From an uncultured Clostridia bacterium (lineage in GTDB: Bacteria > Bacillota > Clostridia > Oscillospirales > Acutalibacteraceae): a stretch of 64,000 nt of DNA. Both the position numbers and the translations under genes were made by a program. The stretch's first letter is position 1. Every line of letters begins with the position of its first letter. Shown here in pieces: positions 60,865 through 64,000 of this stretch. Below the pieces are notes generated by a model. It was not told the DNA's origin. It saw only the letters and a list, made by a program, of their open reading frames with translations, and did no database searches. The stretch lies in the NCBI GenBank assembly GCA_945874765.1, contig CAMCHQ010000005.1, positions 62,001 through 126,000 on the forward strand, read 5' to 3'.

Positions 60865-61178
60865 AACTTGTTTTTTCACCGCAGTCAAGAAAAGATTTGA
60901 CGCAAATCAAAAACTATATTTCAACAAGTTTATCAAGTCCGCATGCAGCAGAAAATATTACTTCGAAAATTCTGAAAAGCTGCCTAAATTTAAAAACTTT
61001 TCCGAATCTCGGAGCGGAAATGAAAAATAAATTTGATGTCGACACCGATATGAGATATTTGATTTCGTCAAATTATATTGTGTTTTACAAAAATGATAAT
61101 GACACGATTAAAATAATTCGTATTCTTGACGCAAGAATTAATTATATAAAATATCTTTTTGATGATAACGAGGTTTGA
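60861..61178 (+). CDS. RelE/ParE family toxin
   Basis: A 105-residue protein with the ParE/RelE fold signature: KLVFSPQSRKDLTQIKNYI at the N-terminus, ITSKILKSCLNLKTFPNLGAEM in the middle and MRYLISSNYIVFYKNDNDTIKIIRILDARINYIKYL at the C-terminus. The text YLISSNYIVFYK...IIRILDARI is nearer ParE/RelE of the RelB-paired type; whether it cuts mRNA or blocks gyrase is not clear. Co-operonic with the antitoxin upstream. Confidence 0.88.
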   Translation: MKLVFSPQSRKDLTQIKNYISTSLSSPHAAENITSKILKSCLNLKTFPNLGAEMKNKFDVDTDMRYLISSNYIVFYKNDNDTIKIIRILDARINYIKYLFDDNEV

Positions 61179-61181
61179 TAA

Positions 61182-61301
61182 ATGAAAATTACTTGCATAG
61201 TGGGCAGTGCAAGAACGAGCGGAAGCTGTGCGTATATTGTTGATACTTTTATTAAAGGCGTTAAAGAAAATAACAATGATATTGAAATAAAAAACTTATG
61301 A
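61182..61301 (+). pseudogene. N-terminal stump of an NADPH-dependent FMN reductase/flavodoxin-like gene
   Basis: ATG at 61182 begins MKITCIVGSARTSGSCAYIV, which is the first beta strand and FMN-phosphate loop (GSARxxGS) of an NADPH-dependent FMN reductase, but the frame ends after 39 residues at TGA and no continuation is seen in any frame before the terminator. Full members have about 180 residues. It starts three bases after the toxin stop. A truncated remnant, possibly cut when the toxin-antitoxin genes or the downstream block were joined here. Confidence 0.65.
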
Positions 61302-61308
61302 TATATAT

Positions 61309-61347
61309 AACAGCCGAGGCTTGTAATAATGTGAGCCTCGGCTGTTT
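61309..61347. terminator. Hairpin terminator between convergent genes
   Basis: AACAGCCGAGGC (61309-61320) and GCCTCGGCTGTT (61335-61346) are a perfect 12-bp stem with a 14-base loop; the tract after the 3' arm is T-rich only in part. Confidence 0.75.
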
Positions 61348-62610
61348 CTATTTCTTTAATCTATCGGTTACTTCTTGAGCGTTATAATATATTTCTTCCT
61401 TATCAATATTCACAAATTCGCCGTTTTCATAAAGAATTTTGCCGTTTATCATAGTCATTTTAACGTCGTCCTTTGAGCCGGAATAAACAAGATTTTTAGT
61501 GATATTGTTAATCGGTTGCATATTCGGTCTGTTGAGGTCGATAACCGCTAAATCGGCAAGTTTTCCCTGTGCAATGCAATCGCAATTATCAAGCCCCATA
61601 CATCTTGCAGAGCCGACTGTTGCCGCTTTGAGTATCTCGTTTGCGTCCATAGCCGCCGCATCATTGTGCTTTAGCTTTTGCAAAACGCTGATAAGATACA
61701 TTTCCCTAAACATATCAAGCGCATTGTTTGAACTTGGTCCGTCGGTGCCTACTGCGAGATTAAGCCCTAAATCACTCATCTTTTGAACGTCGGCAATACC
61801 CGAAGCAAGTTTTGCATTTGAACCTGCGTTGATTACTGCCCAAAGCCCACGCTTTTTGTAAATTTGCATATCGTTGTCAGTGAGCCATACGCTGTGGTAG
61901 CCGCCACCGCCGTAGTTCCATAAGCCCAATTCCTCAAAAAGCTCTGTCGGTGTTTTGCCGTATCTTTCAATGCAGCCGTCAACTTCGCTTTTCGTTTCGC
62001 TTGAATGGGTGAATACAGGCGCTTTGTACTTTTGTGCAAGTTCGCTTATGCCCTCAAGAATTTCTTTTTTTGTGGTATATTCTGCGTGAAAACCCAATTT
62101 ATAACTTATAAGGTCATTATAATTATTATAAGTGTTGTAGTATTTTTCAAGCTTTTCGACAGACTCTTTAAAATTATTTACAGCGCCGCACATAACTGTC
62201 CTAAAGCCGAAATCAACGCTTGCCTTTGCCATACTTTCGGGAAAATAGTACATATCAAAGCAGGCACTCGTCGCACTTGTTAGATATTCGAGAAATGAAA
62301 GTTTGGAAAGTTTACAGATATCCTCACTTTCAAGTTTTGCCTCAATAGGAAATATCTTGTCATTAAGCCATTTGTCAAGCGGTAAATCGTCGCTGAAACT
62401 TCTGCCGAATGTCATTGCACTGTGGGTGTGCGCATTCTTAAATGTCGGCATTAAAAGATTACCGTTTAAATTGATTTCTCTTTCAAATTTTTCTCCGCTT
62501 TTTTGTTTACCGACATAAACAATTTTATTTCCCTCAACCCAAACTTCATCATTTGTTATGTCAAAATTGCCGTTTAATGCCAATACTTTTCCGCCGAAAA
62601 ATCTAATCAT
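61348..62610 (-). CDS. mtaD: 5-methylthioadenosine/S-adenosylhomocysteine deaminase
   Basis: An amidohydrolase of 420 residues in the MtaD/TrzA group: metal motif [42 protein letters not shown] and [18 protein letters not shown]. Such enzymes deaminate methylthioadenosine and/or S-adenosylhomocysteine to the inosine forms. It overlaps mtnA by four bases, so a shared role in methylthioadenosine salvage is likely. Its stop is TAG, showing TAG is a normal terminator in this genome. Distinguishing MTA from SAH or guanine-type substrates would need biochemistry. Confidence 0.88.
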   Translation of the reverse strand: MIRFFGGKVLALNGNFDITNDEVWVEGNKIVYVGKQKSGEKFEREINLNGNLLMPTFKNAHTHSAMTFGRSFSDDLPLDKWLNDKIFPIEAKLESEDICKLSKLSFLEYLTSATSACFDMYYFPESMAKASVDFGFRTVMCGAVNNFKESVEKLEKYYNTYNNYNDLISYKLGFHAEYTTKKEILEGISELAQKYKAPVFTHSSETKSEVDGCIERYGKTPTELFEELGLWNYGGGGYHSVWLTDNDMQIYKKRGLWAVINAGSNAKLASGIADVQKMSDLGLNLAVGTDGPSSNNALDMFREMYLISVLQKLKHNDAAAMDANEILKAATVGSARCMGLDNCDCIAQGKLADLAVIDLNRPNMQPINNITKNLVYSGSKDDVKMTMINGKILYENGEFVNIDKEEIYYNAQEVTDRLKK

Positions 62611-63584
62611 TTGAGTAACTCCTTTAAGCTTTTTTCATATGGCGCTCTTGCAATTCCTTTGTCCGTAATTATTGCCGTGATAAGTGAATTGTCCGTTACG
62701 TCGAATGCGGGATTTAAACATTTTGTCTCTTCAAGCGCAGTCGGTTTTTCAAAATATTTTTTCTTAATCTCGTCACCGTCACGCATTTCAATTTTTATGT
62801 CGTCACCTGTTTTGCAGTTGAAATCAACAGTTGAATAAGGTCCCAATACATAAAAAGGAACACCGTAGTATTTTGCAAGCACGGCAACCGAACTTGTACC
62901 TATTTTGTTTGCAACGTCACCGTTAGCCGCAACCCTGTCGCAACCGACAAGTACAGCGTTTATAAGTCCTTTCTTCATTACAAATCCTGCCATATTGTCA
63001 CATATAACCGTTACGTCAATTCCTGCTTTTTCAAGCTCGTATGACGTCAGCCTTGCACCTTGCAAAAGCGGTCTTGTCTCGTCTGAATAAACTTTGAAAT
63101 TATATCCTTTTTCCTTGCCTAAAATCAGCGGACCTAAGCCCGTTCCGTATTTGCTTGTAGCAAGTTCACCGGCATTGCAGTGCGTGAGTATTCCGTCACC
63201 GTCTTTTAAAAGCGATAAACCGTATTCACTTATCTTTTTGCACATTTCAATGTCCTCTTTGTGAATGGCAACGGCTTCGTCTAAAAGATTTTTGCCGCTT
63301 TCGTAAGCCCTCAAAATTCTTGCCGTCGCCCAGCTTAAATTAACAGCGGTAGGACGTGACGAGTCAAGATATTCTTTTAACTTATATATGTCGTTGTCTT
63401 TTGAAAAAAGTGCCATGGAATATCCCGCGAAAATCCCGATTGCAGGCGCACCTCTTACAGCTAAGTCTTTAATTGCGTCAAAGACTTGTTCTTTGTTTTT
63501 TATCTCTATCCATTTTTCTTCGTTAGGTAAAAGCCTTTGGTCAAGTATCAAAAGCTTTCCGTCTTTATATTGCAAATTTTCCAT
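62607..63584 (-). CDS. mtnA: S-methyl-5-thioribose-1-phosphate isomerase
   Basis: MtnA isomerises methylthioribose-1-phosphate to the ribulose form in methionine salvage. The 325-residue protein has [50 protein letters not shown] (catalytic Cys), [39 protein letters not shown] (catalytic Asp) and [13 protein letters not shown]. Together with mtaD it points to a salvage route running through deaminated MTA. Later steps of the pathway are not in the window. Confidence 0.95.
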   Translation of the reverse strand: MENLQYKDGKLLILDQRLLPNEEKWIEIKNKEQVFDAIKDLAVRGAPAIGIFAGYSMALFSKDNDIYKLKEYLDSSRPTAVNLSWATARILRAYESGKNLLDEAVAIHKEDIEMCKKISEYGLSLLKDGDGILTHCNAGELATSKYGTGLGPLILGKEKGYNFKVYSDETRPLLQGARLTSYELEKAGIDVTVICDNMAGFVMKKGLINAVLVGCDRVAANGDVANKIGTSSVAVLAKYYGVPFYVLGPYSTVDFNCKTGDDIKIEMRDGDEIKKKYFEKPTALEETKCLNPAFDVTDNSLITAIITDKGIARAPYEKSLKELLK

Positions 63585-63615
63585 ATCAAAATCCCTTTGC
63601 TTTATTATATTAATT

Positions 63616-63644
63616 ATTATAATGTTTTTTATTCTTTAAATCAA
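63616..63644 (-). promoter_or_regulatory. Promoter of mtnA-mtaD
   Basis: On the minus strand TTGATT (63644-63639), 17 bases, TATAAT (63621-63616). Confidence 0.75.
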
Positions 63645-63652
63645 TATTGCTA

Positions 63653-63681
63653 TTGCATTATTTATTTATATTTGTTATTAT
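63653..63681 (+). promoter_or_regulatory. Promoter of the BMP-family lipoprotein gene
   Basis: TTGCAT (63653-63658), 17 bases, TATTAT (63676-63681). Eight bases separate its -35 box from that of the divergent mtnA promoter, so the two may compete or be co-regulated. Confidence 0.6.
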
Positions 63682-63715
63682 ATTTAGGAACATTTTTTCT
63701 TTTTGGAGGAAAGCT

Positions 63716-64000
63716 ATGAAAAAGGCAATTTCAGTGCTTCTTTGCATTGTGCTTGTTATAAGCGGCGTTTTCGCTATGGCAGGTTGTACTAAGCAAAAGC
63801 AAATTAATAATGATATTGTTCTTATTACCGACGGCGGTACTGTCAATGATAAGGGCTATAATCAAAGTGCGTGGGACGGTATTAATTCCTATGCGAACGA
63901 TAATAAAATGAGTGCTCGCTACTATCAGCCTGTTCTTGACGAAAAGGGTGAACTTACAAGCGATAATGTTGAAAAATATGTTAAACTTGCTCAGGATAAC
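63716..64000 (+). CDS. BMP family (PnrA/Med-like) substrate-binding lipoprotein, truncated by the window end
   Basis: The first 95 residues are visible: a lipoprotein signal (SVLLCIVLVISGVFAMAGC, lipidated Cys at about 23) and the start of a BMP/PnrA domain, DIVLITDGGTVNDKGYNQSAWDGI, typical of the nucleoside-binding proteins of ABC uptake systems. GGAGGAAAG precedes the ATG. Divergent placement from methylthioadenosine salvage genes suggests, but does not show, uptake of purine nucleosides. The permease and ATPase genes would be expected just beyond the window. Confidence 0.85.
   Translation, partial: MKKAISVLLCIVLVISGVFAMAGCTKQKQINNDIVLITDGGTVNDKGYNQSAWDGINSYANDNKMSARYYQPVLDEKGELTSDNVEKYVKLAQDN

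Overview
The window looks like a chromosomal segment of a low-GC, Gram-positive anaerobe of the Clostridia (Oscillospirales/Ruminococcaceae-like is my best guess; the genus cannot be fixed from sequence alone). The reasons are AGGAGG-type ribosome binding sites, TTGACA-17-TATAAT promoters, several lipobox lipoproteins with no outer-membrane genes, the clostridial PyrK/PyrD(1B) pair, a PyrI-type aspartate carbamoyltransferase, a Na+-translocating decarboxylase beta subunit, and a dense c-di-GMP signalling set. No rRNA, tRNA, CRISPR array, insertion sequence or prophage was seen.

Layout. 1-11.6 kb: the end of a Tad/Flp-type pilus locus (CpaF/TadA C-terminus, TadB, TadC, a DUF192 protein, a DivIVA-like coiled-coil protein and a giant protein of about 2,800 residues with a TadE/G-like N-terminal anchor and a long beta-solenoid-like body). 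11.7-16.1 kb: housekeeping genes (pyk, a GNAT acetyltransferase, mltG, then infC-rpmI-rplT behind an L20-type leader; infC appears to start at AUC). 16.1-29.8 kb: signalling and cell-envelope genes, many of them broken. A membrane GGDEF protein, a MoxR ATPase, a DUF58 protein and a REC/HD-GYP/GGDEF response regulator are intact. A YdcF-like protein, a transglutaminase, a BspA-like surface protein, a hybrid histidine kinase and an Hpt protein carry stops, frameshifts or internal deletions. 29.8-44.8 kb: a c-di-GMP output region. A c-di-GMP-I riboswitch precedes a secreted InlB-repeat protein; a second riboswitch follows that gene; then comes an eight-gene operon (lipoprotein, small protein, HD-GYP membrane protein, three related glycoside-hydrolase/CBM9-like extracellular proteins, a HEAT-repeat membrane protein and a processive GT2 glycosyltransferase) that looks like an exopolysaccharide assembly system I cannot match to a named one. 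44.8-48.8 kb, minus strand: a DivIVA-like protein and uxaA/uxaB. 48.9-58.9 kb: a complete de novo pyrimidine operon (pyrC-carA-carB-pyrK-pyrD-pyrF-pyrE-pyrB-pyrI). 58.9-60.5 kb: a riboswitch-like leader (yybP-ykoY-like) controlling a Na+-pumping decarboxylase beta subunit and a small partner. 60.5-61.3 kb: a RelB/ParE-type toxin-antitoxin pair and a flavoprotein stump. 61.3-64 kb: methylthioadenosine salvage genes mtaD-mtnA, divergent from a truncated BMP-family substrate-binding lipoprotein.

How it fits together. Three intact proteins that probably make or break c-di-GMP, two c-di-GMP riboswitches and a glycosyltransferase operon with its own HD-GYP protein lie within about 30 kb, which suggests a local circuit switching surface protein and polysaccharide production. 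The kinase and Hpt that would feed the intact response regulator are both damaged, so in this genome the circuit may have lost a phosphorelay input. Function assignments come from recognising motifs by eye; no database search was possible.
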